Source: JBKECY01 sp047975025 (GTDB taxonomy: Bacteria > Bacillota > Clostridia > Lachnospirales > Lachnospiraceae). From it: DNA of 64,000 bases. The first letter of the stretch is position 1; the number at the start of each line of letters is the position of its first letter. The DNA is taken from NCBI GenBank assembly GCA_047975025.1, contig JBKECY010000053.1, forward strand, positions 1 to 64,000, given 5' to 3'. The translations under genes were made by a program, and so were the position numbers. This document shows positions 32,528 to 41,634 of this stretch, in pieces. The notes below the pieces were generated by a model. That model searched no databases, was not told the origin of the DNA, and worked only from the letters and a program-made list of their open reading frames with translations.

Positions 32528-33595
32528 TTATGCCTTATGTGTTTCCTCGATGAGGCGGCAGATCAGCGTAATCGAATCGACCGAAGTACTCTGCTGCATG
32601 GTGTCCGTATAGGACTGTCTTGTTTCATACAACTTGCGTATGGCGGCAAGCAGGGTATCCGGTGTGACCTCTTCTTCTTCGAGCACCAGACTGTATCCTA
32701 GTTTCTCGAAGGAGCGGGCATTTAATATCTGGTCGCCGCGGCTGGCATTGGCTGAAAGAGGAATCAGGAGATTGGGCTTATTAAGTGCCTGAATCTCACA
32801 GATGGCATTGGCGCCTGCCCGGGAAATAACCAAATCTGATAAGGCGAACAAATCAGCCAGTTCTTTTTTGATATATTCGAATTGCCGGTAGCCCTGTAAG
32901 CCTTCCAGTGCCGGATCGGTCTTGTCCTTGCCGCATAGATGAATCACCTGAAACTCCTGAAGCAGTGCAGGCAGGATTTCGCGGATACTTTCATTGACAG
33001 AAGAAGCGCCCAGGCTTCCGCCGATCACCAAAATGACAGGCAGCGCTTCTGTGAATCCGGTGAATTCAAGCGCCGCAGTGCGGCTTCCCTGCATCAGCTC
33101 CTGCCGGATGGGTGTACCGGTCAGTACGGCCTTATCGGCCGGTAAATGTGCCTTGGTTTCCGGGAAATTACAGCAGATTTTATCAGCTGAAGACAGGCAG
33201 AGACGGTTGGCCAGTCCGGGGGTCATATCGGATTCATGCAAAATGACCGGTACTTTTTTCTGATGCGCTGCAATGACGACAGGGACTGTGACATAGCCGC
33301 CTTTGGAAAAGACAATATCCGGTGCGAGCGACCGAATCAGCTTGCGCGCCTGCGCATAGCCTTTGAGTACCCGAAAGGGGTCGGAGAGGTTCTTGAGATT
33401 GAAATAGCGACGCAGCTTGCCCGAGGAGATACCATAATAGGGAATGCCCTGTTCCTCAATCAGTTTGCGTTCAATTCCATCGGTAGAACCGATATAAGAA
33501 ATCTGATATCCCAATGCAGTCAATTGGGGAATCAATGCAATATTAGGTGTTACGTGGCCGGCAGTACCGCCGCCGGTAAGCAGAATGTGCTTCAT
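32528..33595 (-). CDS. murG: MurG, lipid II-forming GlcNAc transferase
   Basis: From the ATG at 33595 (AGGAGG 6 nt upstream; the frame opens at 33622) the product is 355 residues. The N-terminal GGGTAGHVTPN loop and FSKGGYV motif bind the lipid acceptor side. VIGGSLGA and the GANAICEIQALNKPNLLIPL block bind UDP-GlcNAc. The enzyme adds GlcNAc to undecaprenyl-PP-MurNAc-pentapeptide at the inner face of the membrane. Here it stands alone, not in a division cell-wall cluster, as in several Clostridia with extra or relocated murG genes. Confidence 0.95.
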   Translation of the reverse strand: MKHILLTGGGTAGHVTPNIALIPQLTALGYQISYIGSTDGIERKLIEEQGIPYYGISSGKLRRYFNLKNLSDPFRVLKGYAQARKLIRSLAPDIVFSKGGYVTVPVVIAAHQKKVPVILHESDMTPGLANRLCLSSADKICCNFPETKAHLPADKAVLTGTPIRQELMQGSRTAALEFTGFTEALPVILVIGGSLGASSVNESIREILPALLQEFQVIHLCGKDKTDPALEGLQGYRQFEYIKKELADLFALSDLVISRAGANAICEIQALNKPNLLIPLSANASRGDQILNARSFEKLGYSLVLEEEEVTPDTLLAAIRKLYETRQSYTDTMQQSTSVDSITLICRLIEETHKA

Positions 33596-33726
33596 AGTTT
33601 TCCTCCTGAAGGTAATTGTCAAAAGTATGTCTGTATTTCCGCCACCTGCGGGTAATGCGGCAGACCTGCTTTTGTAAAATACTATGCACTGTTATGAAAA
33701 AAAAGTCAAGCGAAGGAGATACAAAA

Positions 33727-35331
33727 ATGCAGATAGGATTTTACGGAGCCACACACGAAGTGACCGGAAGCTGCTATATGATGCAGGTCGCCGGAAGTAC
33801 GTTTTTGATTGACTGCGGCATGGAGCAGGGACCGGACTATTATGAGAACAAACCATTGCCTGTCACAGCGAAAGATATTGATTTTGTGCTTTTAACACAT
33901 GCACATATCGATCATTCCGGCAATCTGCCCCGTCTGTATGCAGAAGGCTTTACAGGGCAGGTCTACGCGACCTATGCAACGGAGAGTCTGTGTGATATTA
34001 TGCTGCGGGATAGTGCCCACATCCAGATGTTCGAGGCAGAATGGAAGAACAGAAAGGCCAAACGTGCCGGACAAAAGGAGGTACAGGCAGCGTATACGAT
34101 GGAAGACGCGCAGGGAGTTCTGGAGAATTTTGTCGGCTGTCCCTATCATGAGCGTATGCAGGTCGCCCCTGGGGTCGCAGTACGTTTTACTGACGCAGGA
34201 CATCTGCTGGGCTCGGCGAGTATCGAGGTGTGGGCGCAGGAAGAGGACAAAGAAGTTAAAGTTGTTTTCTCCGGAGATATTGGTAATCTGAATCAGCCGT
34301 TGATCTTAGATCCGGTCTATATTGATACGGCAGATTATGTCGTAATGGAATCCACCTACGGAGAGCGCAGTCACCCGGAACGTCCGGATTATGTCCGGTC
34401 ACTCGCGGCGGTCATCCAGGAGACCTTTGACAGAGGCGGCAATCTGATTATCCCATCCTTTGCTGTGGGCCGCACACAGGAAATGCTGTATTTTATCCGG
34501 CAGATCAAAGAACAGAATCTGATCAAGAAGTATCCGGATTTTCCAGTGTATGTGGATAGCCCTCTGGCGGTAGAAGCAACGACGATCTTCGGAAAATACG
34601 GGCAGGAATGCTATGACGAAGAAGCGGTCGCACTGCTGCAAAAGGGCATTAATCCGATTGGATTCCCCGGCCTTAGAACCTCGGTGACCAGCGAGGATTC
34701 AAAAGCAATCAACTTTGATAAAACACCTAAAATCATTATTTCTGCCAGTGGGATGTGTGATGCGGGACGCGTTAAGCATCATCTAAAGCATAATTTGTGG
34801 CGGGAGGAAAGCACAGTTTTATTCGTAGGATATCAGGCAGTGGGAACGCTGGGACGCAGTATATTGGAAGGTGCACAATATGTGAAGATATTCCAGGAAG
34901 AAGTCAAAATACGGGCTAAAATAACCCAATTAGAGGGTATCAGCGGACATGCGGATGATAAAGGATTATTGGCATGGGCGGGAAGCTTTCAGGAAAAGCC
35001 CCGCAAAGTCTTTGTAACCCATGGAGACGATCAGGTGACGGATGTCTTTGCCAGACGCTTGACAGAGGAACTGGGGTATGAGACATATGCACCATACAGC
35101 GGCACAGTTTATGACCTGCTCTCCGGGCAGTTCGTAGTGGAAACTAAGGGCGAGCTTTTGCAGAAGAGAAAAGAAGCTGCCGGGAAAAAAGAATCAGCAG
35201 TCTATGCCGGGCTTATGGCCGCAGGACAAAGACTGCTGGAGGTCATCCGTCATAATCGCGAAGGCGCGAATCAGGATCTTCGTAATTTCACGGAAGAGAT
35301 TGAACATCTGGCTGAGCGGTGGGAACGCTAG
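33727..35331 (+). CDS. Beta-CASP metallo-beta-lactamase nuclease (RNA-processing type)
   Basis: From the ATG at 33727 (AAGGAG 8 nt upstream) the product is 534 residues. The metallo-beta-lactamase motif is THAHIDHSG (about 57-65), the beta-CASP domain lies in the middle (PSFAVGRTQEMLYF) and the RMMBL end carries ISGHADDKGLL. This is the architecture of RNA-specificity nucleases related to CPSF-73 and of the YsH1-type bacterial proteins. It probably processes RNA in the cytoplasm. Its start region is divergent from murG, with about 130 bp between them. Confidence 0.9.
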   Translation: MQIGFYGATHEVTGSCYMMQVAGSTFLIDCGMEQGPDYYENKPLPVTAKDIDFVLLTHAHIDHSGNLPRLYAEGFTGQVYATYATESLCDIMLRDSAHIQMFEAEWKNRKAKRAGQKEVQAAYTMEDAQGVLENFVGCPYHERMQVAPGVAVRFTDAGHLLGSASIEVWAQEEDKEVKVVFSGDIGNLNQPLILDPVYIDTADYVVMESTYGERSHPERPDYVRSLAAVIQETFDRGGNLIIPSFAVGRTQEMLYFIRQIKEQNLIKKYPDFPVYVDSPLAVEATTIFGKYGQECYDEEAVALLQKGINPIGFPGLRTSVTSEDSKAINFDKTPKIIISASGMCDAGRVKHHLKHNLWREESTVLFVGYQAVGTLGRSILEGAQYVKIFQEEVKIRAKITQLEGISGHADDKGLLAWAGSFQEKPRKVFVTHGDDQVTDVFARRLTEELGYETYAPYSGTVYDLLSGQFVVETKGELLQKRKEAAGKKESAVYAGLMAAGQRLLEVIRHNREGANQDLRNFTEEIEHLAERWER

Positions 35332-35334
35332 TTA

Positions 35335-35577
35335 CTAGCGTGCTTCCTTTAAAGCCCTTGCCAGCTGGTCTGGACAGGAGGTGCCGCGGAAACCGCAGGG
35401 GATACCTTCCAGGCGCATAATCGCGTCTTCAATATCCATTCCTTCTACCAGACGAGCCACACCAAGTGTATTACCGGCGCATCCGCCTACAAATTTGACA
35501 TCCGTTACTTTGCGGTCCTCAGTAAGATCAAATTCAATGGCCTGAGAACAGACTCCTTTAGTTGTATATGTATGCAT
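35335..35577 (-). CDS. TSCPD-domain protein (TIGR03905 type)
   Basis: The 80-residue protein matches the small TSCPD family: FDLTEDRKVTDVKFVGGCAGN in the first half, then GTSCPDQLARAL at the C-terminus, with cysteines that look metal- or nucleotide-related. The domain is otherwise found at the end of class II ribonucleotide reductases; the stand-alone protein has no known function. It is common in Clostridia. AGGAG is upstream of the ATG, and the gene ends 3 bp from the converging nuclease gene. Confidence 0.9.
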   Translation of the reverse strand: MHTYTTKGVCSQAIEFDLTEDRKVTDVKFVGGCAGNTLGVARLVEGMDIEDAIMRLEGIPCGFRGTSCPDQLARALKEAR

Positions 35578-35685
35578 ACTTGTATACTCCTTTCTATAAA
35601 ACCAAACCTATTATAGCAAAAATAATAAAATCTTTCCATTAAAAAAAATATTTGTTATAATTGATGGGAAAGGAAAGGTGGAAGT

Positions 35686-36384
35686 ATGAATAAAATTGGT
35701 ATCATCGGTGCCATGGATGAAGAAATTAATCAACTGATTGAAGTATTGGATCATGACACAGTGACGGTCAAAGCACAAATGGAATTTCATGAGGGGCAGC
35801 TCGAAGGCAAGCCGGTCGTACTGGTGCGCTCCGGTATCGGAAAAGTAAATGCCGGAATCTGTGCACAGATACTGGCAGATGTTTTTGACGTATCCTGTAT
35901 TATCAATACGGGAATTGCCGGAGGAATGCGTGAAGAAATACACATCGGCGATATTGTGATATCAGAGGATGTGCTGCATCATGATGTAGATGCACAGGGT
36001 TTTGGATATGAACGGGGGCAGATCCCGCGGATGGATACACTTTCATTTCCGGCGAACCGGCGACTGATTGAGCTGGCAAGACAGATTTGCACACAGGTGA
36101 ATCCGGAAATACAGGTATTTGTAGGGCGCGTACTGACAGGCGACCAGTTCATTGCAGAGCAGGCACGCAAGAAAGAAATTCAGGAGTGGTTCCATGGGGA
36201 TTGCACTGAGATGGAAGGCGCGGCGATTGCACAGGCAGCCTATTTGAATCAGCTTCCGTTTGTTATCATCCGGGCCATTTCGGATAATGCGAACGAGGAA
36301 GCCACAGTGGATTATCCTACGTTCGAGAAGCAGGCGATTCTGCACAGTGTAAGGCTGATTAAAGGTCTGGTACAGGCAATTTGA
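35686..36384 (+). CDS. mtnN: 5'-methylthioadenosine/S-adenosylhomocysteine nucleosidase
   Basis: The 232-residue protein has the family start IGIIGAMDEEI, the purine-site motif VRSGIGKVNAG, GRVLTGDQFIA, the substrate-binding EMEGAAIAQ (Glu pair) and RAISDNAN with the catalytic Asp. It hydrolyses MTA and SAH to adenine plus the thioribose, which recycles methionine and removes SAM by-products. A TATAAT at about 35656 with TTTCCA 17 bp before it may be its promoter. AAAGGTGG lies 5 nt before the ATG. Confidence 0.96.
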   Translation: MNKIGIIGAMDEEINQLIEVLDHDTVTVKAQMEFHEGQLEGKPVVLVRSGIGKVNAGICAQILADVFDVSCIINTGIAGGMREEIHIGDIVISEDVLHHDVDAQGFGYERGQIPRMDTLSFPANRRLIELARQICTQVNPEIQVFVGRVLTGDQFIAEQARKKEIQEWFHGDCTEMEGAAIAQAAYLNQLPFVIIRAISDNANEEATVDYPTFEKQAILHSVRLIKGLVQAI

Positions 36385-36446
36385 CATCTATATTAAATTC
36401 ACATACAGAAAGGAGAGTGTAATACCAAAGGGATTACACAGTAAAC

Positions 36447-37796
36447 ATGATGGCAGATATTACATTTAACTATGCAAGAGCACAAAAATTCATCAGTCCG
36501 GCAGAAGTGGAGGCTATGCAGAAAATTGCGGAGGCGGCCAAAGAAGAGCTTTTAGGACGCGCGGGACAGGGAAAAGACTTTCTGGGGTGGATTGATCTTC
36601 CGGAAGACTACAACAAAGAGGAGTTTGGCAGAATTAAGCTGGCCGCACAAAAAATCCAGAGTGATTCTGAGGTGCTGCTGGTAATCGGTATCGGCGGTTC
36701 ATATCTGGGAGCCAGAGCAGCCATAGAATTTCTGCGTCATCCATTCTATAATTCGATTACAAAAGAAAATCGGAAAACACCGGAGATTTATTATGTAGGC
36801 AACAATATCAGCTCAGATTATCTGACAGGGCTGATTGAAGTTATAGGAGACAGAGATTTTTCTGTCAATATGATTTCTAAGTCCGGTACGACGACGGAGC
36901 CTGCAATTGCATTTCGTGTATTTAAGGAAATTTTGGAAGAAAAATATGGAAAAGAAGAGGCGGCCGGCAGAATTTATGCAACAACGGACAAAAGTCGTGG
37001 TGCATTGAAGAATCTGGCAACTGAGAAAAAATACGAAACCTTTGTCGTACCGGACGACGTAGGCGGCCGATTCTCAGTATTGACCGCAGTAGGCCTGCTG
37101 CCCATCGCTGTCAGCGGCGCGGATATCGACGAATTGATGAAGGGCGCTGCCAGAGGCCGCGAGCTCGCACTCTCGGATTCCTTTGAGAAAAACCCGGCGC
37201 TTCAGTATGCGGCACTGCGTAACATCCTGCTTAGAAAAGGCAAGACGGTTGAAGTTCTTGCAAACTACGAGCCGGCGCTGCATTTCGTGTCTGAGTGGTG
37301 GAAGCAACTGTATGGTGAGAGTGAAGGTAAGGATCAAAAAGGTATCTTCCCGGCAGCGGTTGATCTTACAACAGACCTGCACTCTATGGGACAATATATC
37401 CAGGATGGTGCCCGTATTCTGTTTGAAACTGTGGTCAATGTTGAAAGCCCTGCGTCTGAAATTGTCTTAAAGGAAGAAGCAGTAGATTTGGACGGCCTGA
37501 ACTATCTGGCCGGAAAGAACATAGATTTCATTAATAAAAGTGCTATGAATGGAACGATTCTGGCGCATACGGATGGTAACGTTCCGAACCTGGTGGTAAA
37601 TGTACCTGCCAAGTCAGAATACTATCTGGGACAGCTATTCTATTTCTTCGAATTCGCCTGCGGCGTGAGCGGCTATATTCTGGGAGTCAATCCGTTTGAC
37701 CAACCGGGTGTGGAGAGCTACAAGAAAAACATGTTCGCTCTGCTGGGCAAGCCGGGATTTGAAAAAGAACGCAAGGAGTTGCTGGAACGACTCTAA
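36447..37796 (+). CDS. pgi: Glucose-6-phosphate isomerase
   Basis: The 449-residue protein has VIGIGGSYLGARAAIEFL (sugar-phosphate isomerase loop), SKSGTTTEPAIAFR (phosphate-binding) and a C-terminal GVNPFDQPGVESYKK block, the standard PGI pattern of Firmicutes. It interconverts glucose-6-P and fructose-6-P in glycolysis. Two adjacent ATGs open the frame, with no strong ribosome site in good position; the AAAGGAG at about 36412 is too far. An in-frame stop shortly upstream rules out a longer start. Confidence 0.97.
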   Translation: MMADITFNYARAQKFISPAEVEAMQKIAEAAKEELLGRAGQGKDFLGWIDLPEDYNKEEFGRIKLAAQKIQSDSEVLLVIGIGGSYLGARAAIEFLRHPFYNSITKENRKTPEIYYVGNNISSDYLTGLIEVIGDRDFSVNMISKSGTTTEPAIAFRVFKEILEEKYGKEEAAGRIYATTDKSRGALKNLATEKKYETFVVPDDVGGRFSVLTAVGLLPIAVSGADIDELMKGAARGRELALSDSFEKNPALQYAALRNILLRKGKTVEVLANYEPALHFVSEWWKQLYGESEGKDQKGIFPAAVDLTTDLHSMGQYIQDGARILFETVVNVESPASEIVLKEEAVDLDGLNYLAGKNIDFINKSAMNGTILAHTDGNVPNLVVNVPAKSEYYLGQLFYFFEFACGVSGYILGVNPFDQPGVESYKKNMFALLGKPGFEKERKELLERL

Positions 37797-37799
37797 AGT

Positions 37800-38060
37800 C
37801 TATTCCTCGATGACCTCGAATTCCATATAGTCGAAATCAATCTGTTCGACAAAGCTGTCCTGATAGAAGCGTGTCTTCGCATGACGCTGGAATTCCCGGA
37901 TCGTAGAGTCCAGCCAGATGGGATTGCCCAGATCGAGCTCATAACAGGTGGCTTCCAAAGCGTGCAGTACCTTCTGTGTTCTTGTGTCAGTGGTGTCATC
38001 TGTGATGACGGTGTCATTCACCAGTCGGGTGTCTTTGAATAATTTACTCCAAATTCGCAT
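37800..38060 (-). CDS. Conserved small Clostridia protein of unknown function
   Basis: The 86-residue protein has charged and aromatic sequence with DDTTDTRTQKVLHALEATCY and GNPIWLDSTIREFQRHAKTRF, then an acidic tail. I recall similar small proteins across Lachnospiraceae, without a known role. No membrane or signal segment is visible. The ribosome site GAAAGGAAA is 7 nt before the ATG. It ends 3 bp from the converging pgi gene and lies just downstream of pflA on the same strand, separated by about 70 bp. Confidence 0.8.
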   Translation of the reverse strand: MRIWSKLFKDTRLVNDTVITDDTTDTRTQKVLHALEATCYELDLGNPIWLDSTIREFQRHAKTRFYQDSFVEQIDFDYMEFEVIEE

Positions 38061-38127
38061 TGGATGTTTCCTTTCTTTAATCGTGGATTCTACTAACTAT
38101 ACCACAAAAGAAGAAGCAGTGGAAAGA

Positions 38128-38880
38128 TTATCTTTCCCTGCCTCTTCTTTTTTTCATGCCGGTAATGATGAGGGTTCTGGCACGTATGACTTCTTCTTTT
38201 GTTGCATCCGGGGTATCGGCAAGTGGATATGACAGATTAAGTTCCTCATACTTGCTCTTCCCCATCGTATGATAGGGTAGCACATCCAATGCCCTGATAC
38301 AGGTAAAACCTCCGAGAAAATAGCCCAGATCCTCGAGGGCTTTGGCATCATCCGTAAGTCCGGGAACCAGGACATGACGAATCGTGACCTTGGTGTGGAA
38401 TTCTTCTAAAAGATCCAGGAAATGAAGTACGGGATGATTTTCCAAACCTGTAATCTGCTTATGAGTTACAGGATCAATATGCTTGATATCAAGCAGTACA
38501 AGATCGGTATAGGACAACAGTTCCTTGATCTTGGCATAGCGTGCAGGAACTCTCGAGAACACAATACCTGAAGTATCAAGACACGTATGAATATTGCGCT
38601 TCTTTGCTTCCTTGAAAAGCTCCAGCAGGAAATCAAGTTGCGCCATGGGCTCCCCGCCAGTGGCGGTAATACCACCGTTGCGATAAAAAGGCTCATTCTT
38701 CTGATATAGCTCAAATAGATCTGCGGTCGTCATTTTTTTGCCTAATTCGAAAGACCAGGTATCCGGATTGTGACAGTAAAGACAGCGCATGGGGCAGCCC
38801 TGGAAGAAAATCACCAGGCGTACCCCGGGGCCGTCTACTGTACCAAAGCTTTCGATCGAATGGATATAACCTTCTAACAA
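38128..38880 (-). CDS. pflA: Pyruvate formate-lyase activating enzyme
   Basis: The 250-residue radical SAM protein has the cluster motif GCPMRCLYCHNPDTW (CxxxCxxC at about residues 29-36) and TATGGEPMAQ (the GGE SAM motif). It abstracts hydrogen from the target glycine of pyruvate formate-lyase, here presumably Gly55 of the small protein encoded just upstream. The start is TTG at 38880, one base after the upstream stop, with GGAG 7 nt before it inside the upstream coding end, so translation is coupled to the glycyl-radical protein. Confidence 0.95.
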   Translation of the reverse strand: MLEGYIHSIESFGTVDGPGVRLVIFFQGCPMRCLYCHNPDTWSFELGKKMTTADLFELYQKNEPFYRNGGITATGGEPMAQLDFLLELFKEAKKRNIHTCLDTSGIVFSRVPARYAKIKELLSYTDLVLLDIKHIDPVTHKQITGLENHPVLHFLDLLEEFHTKVTIRHVLVPGLTDDAKALEDLGYFLGGFTCIRALDVLPYHTMGKSKYEELNLSYPLADTPDATKEEVIRARTLIITGMKKRRGRER

Positions 38881-38881
38881 G

Positions 38882-39124
38882 TTACATCTCCGCGTGGAAA
38901 GTTCTGGAAATCAGGTCATCCTGCTGTACTTTCGTCAGTTTAATGAAATTAACTGCGTATCCGGATACGCGAATCGTTAACTGAGGATATTTTTCGGGAT
39001 GTTTTTGTGCATCGATTAATGTATCCCGGTTCAGTACATTGACATTTAAGTGATGTCCGCCTTCTTCTGAATAGCCGTCAAGTAAAGTGATTAAGTTTTC
39101 AATTTGATTATTATTTGCCTGCAT
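38882..39124 (-). CDS. Separate glycyl-radical domain of pyruvate formate-lyase (GrcA/YfiD-like)
   Basis: The 80-residue protein corresponds to the last 80 residues of ordinary PFL: GGHHLNVNVLNRDTLIDA (22-39), then the radical site RVSGYAVNF with Gly55 and the C-terminal helix QQDDLISRTF. AGGAGG is 7 nt before the ATG. The PFL gene upstream ends before this domain and is 83 bp away with its own stop, so this protein probably docks to it and supplies the radical. E. coli YfiD/GrcA does this as a spare part; here it seems to be the only source. Confidence 0.88.
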   Translation of the reverse strand: MQANNNQIENLITLLDGYSEEGGHHLNVNVLNRDTLIDAQKHPEKYPQLTIRVSGYAVNFIKLTKVQQDDLISRTFHAEM

Positions 39125-39207
39125 AAGTATACCTCCTGTGAAATTCCATTTCTTAATAGTAGTAAAAGTAAAATATTATTTGTGCTGTCGCTGCATGTAC
39201 AGCCGTA

Positions 39208-41307
39208 TTAGTCGTTAAATACCCGGTCGAGGCCCTCTGTCAGATTAGGAATCTGGCAAGAAGCGTCGAAGCACTCCAGTTCCATGTCAATATCGCCCAC
39301 GAAGATTTGGTCATCCTTGCCCAGGGCTCCCGGAATAATCGTAAATGTATTGGAGATACCATCCTGTGCATCCTCAAAAGGCAGCTTGGCAACAGAAGCC
39401 AGGGAAGAAACAGCACCATGTGAATCACGTCCATGCATTGGGTTAGCACCGGGTGCGAACGGTTGTCCGGCCTTACGTCCATCCGGTGTCGAGCCGGTTG
39501 CCTGTCCATAAACAACGTTCGAGGTAATGGTCAGGATGGAAGTCGTTGCCACACCGTCTCTGTAGGTATGGTTGCCTCGTACGAAGCCCATGAAGGTGGA
39601 AACCAGTTCATTAGCCAGTGAATCCACGAGGTCATCGTCATTACCGTATTTCGGGAAATCACCTTCAACTTCATAATCCACAGCGAGTCCAGTTTCGTCA
39701 CGCAATACCTTGACTTTGGCATATTTGATTGCAGAGAGTGAATCGGCCACAACTGAAAGTCCGGCGATGCCGGTAGCGAACCAGCGTGTGACTTCACGAT
39801 CGTGCAATGCCATCTGGATTTTTTCATAGCTGTATTTATCATGCATAAAGTGAATAATGTTAAGTGTATTCACATAGACTTCTGCGAGCCATTTCATCAT
39901 GTCCTTGTAGCGGTCCATGACTTCGTCATAATCCAGATAGTCACTGGTAATCGGGCGGTATTTAGGTCCTACCTGCTTCTTGGAAACCTCGTCTACACCG
40001 CCGTTAATTGCATAGAGCAGACATTTTGCGAGGTTGGCACGAGCGCCGAACAGCTGCATTTCTTTGCCGACACGCATCGAAGATACGCAGCATGCAATCG
40101 CATAGTCGTCACCGCGTTCAATACGCATCAAATCGTCGTTTTCATACTGAACCGCCGAAGTTTCGATAGAAGTCTTGGCGCAGAAGCGTTTGAAATTATG
40201 CGGCAGTCTCTTGGACCACAGAACTGTCAGGTTCGGTTCCGGTGAAGAACCTAAGTTGTACAGCGTATGCAGGTACCGGAATGCTGTCTTCGTGACCAGA
40301 TGACGACCGTCAAGTCCGACACCGCCGATGGACTCTGTGACCCAGGTAGGATCGCCGGAGAACAGGTTGTTATATTCCGGTGTACGTGCGAATTTAACAA
40401 GACGCAGCTTCATAACAAAGTGGTCAATGAATTCCTGCAGCTCTTCTTCCGTTACCAGACCGGCAGCCAGATCACGCTCTGCATAGATATCAATAAAACC
40501 GGCAGTACGTCCAAAGGACATCGCAGCACCGTTTTGCTCCTTGATTGCGGCCAGATAGCCGAAATACATCCATTGAATTGCTTCCTGTGTCGTTGCCGCA
40601 GGACGGGAGATGTCAAAACCATAGATCTCACCGAGCTTCTGTAAATCCTTGAGTGCACCGATTTGCTCTCTTAATTCTTCCCGGTTACGGATTACATCTG
40701 AGTACATAACTGTGCGTGTGCTGTTCCATTGCTCTTCCTTATCCTCAATCAGGCGGGCAGTGCCATAGAGTGCAACCCTGCGGTAGTCGCCGATGATACG
40801 GCCCCGGCCGTAAGCATCCGGAAGACCGGTGATAATGTGAGAAGAGCGGCAAGCCCGCATCTCAGGAGTATAAGCATCAAATACGCCGGCATTATGCGTT
40901 TTTCTGTGAGTTGTAAAGAAGTCAACAACTTCAGGGTCCAGTGTATAGCCGTTGTCACTGGCTGCTTTTTGAGCCATTTTGATACCGCCGTAAGGCTGCA
41001 GTGAACGTTTGAACGGTTTGTCTGTCTGGAAACCGACGATTTTTTCCTTATCTTTGTTCAGATAGCCGGCACCATGAGATGTAATCGTAGATACCAGCTT
41101 GGTATCCATATCCAGCACGCCGCCTGCCTCGCGTTCTTGTTTGGACAGATCCATGACCTGATCCCACAGCTCTAATGTAGTTTTGGTAGGACCTGCCAGA
41201 AACGAATCATCTCCGTCGTAAGGTGTGTAGTTGCGTTGTATGAAGTCCCGGACATTGACCTCTTTGGTCCAGGATCCAGGTGTAAAGTTAGTCCATTGTT
41301 CCATCAT
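39208..41307 (-). CDS. pflB: Pyruvate formate-lyase core lacking the glycyl-radical domain
   Basis: The 699-residue protein matches formate C-acetyltransferase. The N-terminal WTNFTPGSWTKEVNVRDFI and the active-site Cys pair in IACCVSSMRVGKE (ACCVS) are present, as is GRDSHGAVSSLASVAKLPF near the end. It stops after IPNLTEGLDRVFND, about 60-70 residues short of the usual end. The RVSGYAV glycyl-radical motif is absent here and encoded next door. It converts pyruvate and CoA to acetyl-CoA and formate. AAGGAGG is 7 nt upstream. The promoter overlaps a Rex-like site. Confidence 0.93.
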   Translation of the reverse strand: MMEQWTNFTPGSWTKEVNVRDFIQRNYTPYDGDDSFLAGPTKTTLELWDQVMDLSKQEREAGGVLDMDTKLVSTITSHGAGYLNKDKEKIVGFQTDKPFKRSLQPYGGIKMAQKAASDNGYTLDPEVVDFFTTHRKTHNAGVFDAYTPEMRACRSSHIITGLPDAYGRGRIIGDYRRVALYGTARLIEDKEEQWNSTRTVMYSDVIRNREELREQIGALKDLQKLGEIYGFDISRPAATTQEAIQWMYFGYLAAIKEQNGAAMSFGRTAGFIDIYAERDLAAGLVTEEELQEFIDHFVMKLRLVKFARTPEYNNLFSGDPTWVTESIGGVGLDGRHLVTKTAFRYLHTLYNLGSSPEPNLTVLWSKRLPHNFKRFCAKTSIETSAVQYENDDLMRIERGDDYAIACCVSSMRVGKEMQLFGARANLAKCLLYAINGGVDEVSKKQVGPKYRPITSDYLDYDEVMDRYKDMMKWLAEVYVNTLNIIHFMHDKYSYEKIQMALHDREVTRWFATGIAGLSVVADSLSAIKYAKVKVLRDETGLAVDYEVEGDFPKYGNDDDLVDSLANELVSTFMGFVRGNHTYRDGVATTSILTITSNVVYGQATGSTPDGRKAGQPFAPGANPMHGRDSHGAVSSLASVAKLPFEDAQDGISNTFTIIPGALGKDDQIFVGDIDMELECFDASCQIPNLTEGLDRVFND

Positions 41308-41334
41308 GATAATTCCTCCTTATATCAATAGAGA

Positions 41335-41366
41335 TTTGTCAGATTTTTACGAAAATCAATGACAAA
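41335..41366. repeat. Hairpin in the pflB leader
   Basis: TTTGTCA-GATTTT (41335-41347) pairs with AAAATC-AA-TGACAAA (41352-41366): 13 bp with a 2-nt bulge and a 4-nt loop, between the pfl promoter and the ribosome site. It could stabilise the mRNA or be bound by a regulator. Confidence 0.6.
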
Positions 41367-41375
41367 TTTAGTACC

Positions 41376-41391
41376 TGTTATAATGATAACA
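41376..41391 (-). promoter_or_regulatory. Rex-like operator over the pflB promoter
   Basis: TGTTAT-AATG-ATAACA is a 16-bp palindrome close to the Rex consensus (TTGTTAA-N4-TTAACAA). It covers the minus-strand -10 TATCAT (41383-41388), whose -35 is TTGACT (41405-41410) at 16 bp. Rex represses fermentation genes when NADH is low; assignment here is inference from the motif and from the gene. Confidence 0.5.
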
Positions 41392-41410
41392 AATCCTATT
41401 ATTAAGTCAA
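41383..41410 (-). promoter_or_regulatory. pflB promoter
   Basis: On the minus strand TTGACT (41410-41405) is followed after 16 bp by TATCAT (41388-41383). The start point would be about 70 bp before the ATG, leaving room for the leader hairpin. Confidence 0.55.
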
Positions 41411-41634
41411 TATACGGAATGTTCTAAATTGTAAACACAGGCGTATGTACTAAAAAATGTGCAAATCCGAGGAAAACGCTTGTATTTATGAGATTGCAAA
41501 AAAAGCTGGAAATTCAGCCCAAAATCAATACTTGCACCAGATGGGAAATTGCGATACAATTGCGGGGCAGGGGGAAACACATCCCTTGGCAGAACTTGAG
41601 AAATACAGTTATGAAAGCTGAGAGGAGAATATGT

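Noticed and set aside
39125..39207. Frameshift or sequencing error as the cause of the short pflB
   Set aside because: There are 83 bp of noncoding sequence with a proper ribosome site between the two frames, and both proteins have clean ends.
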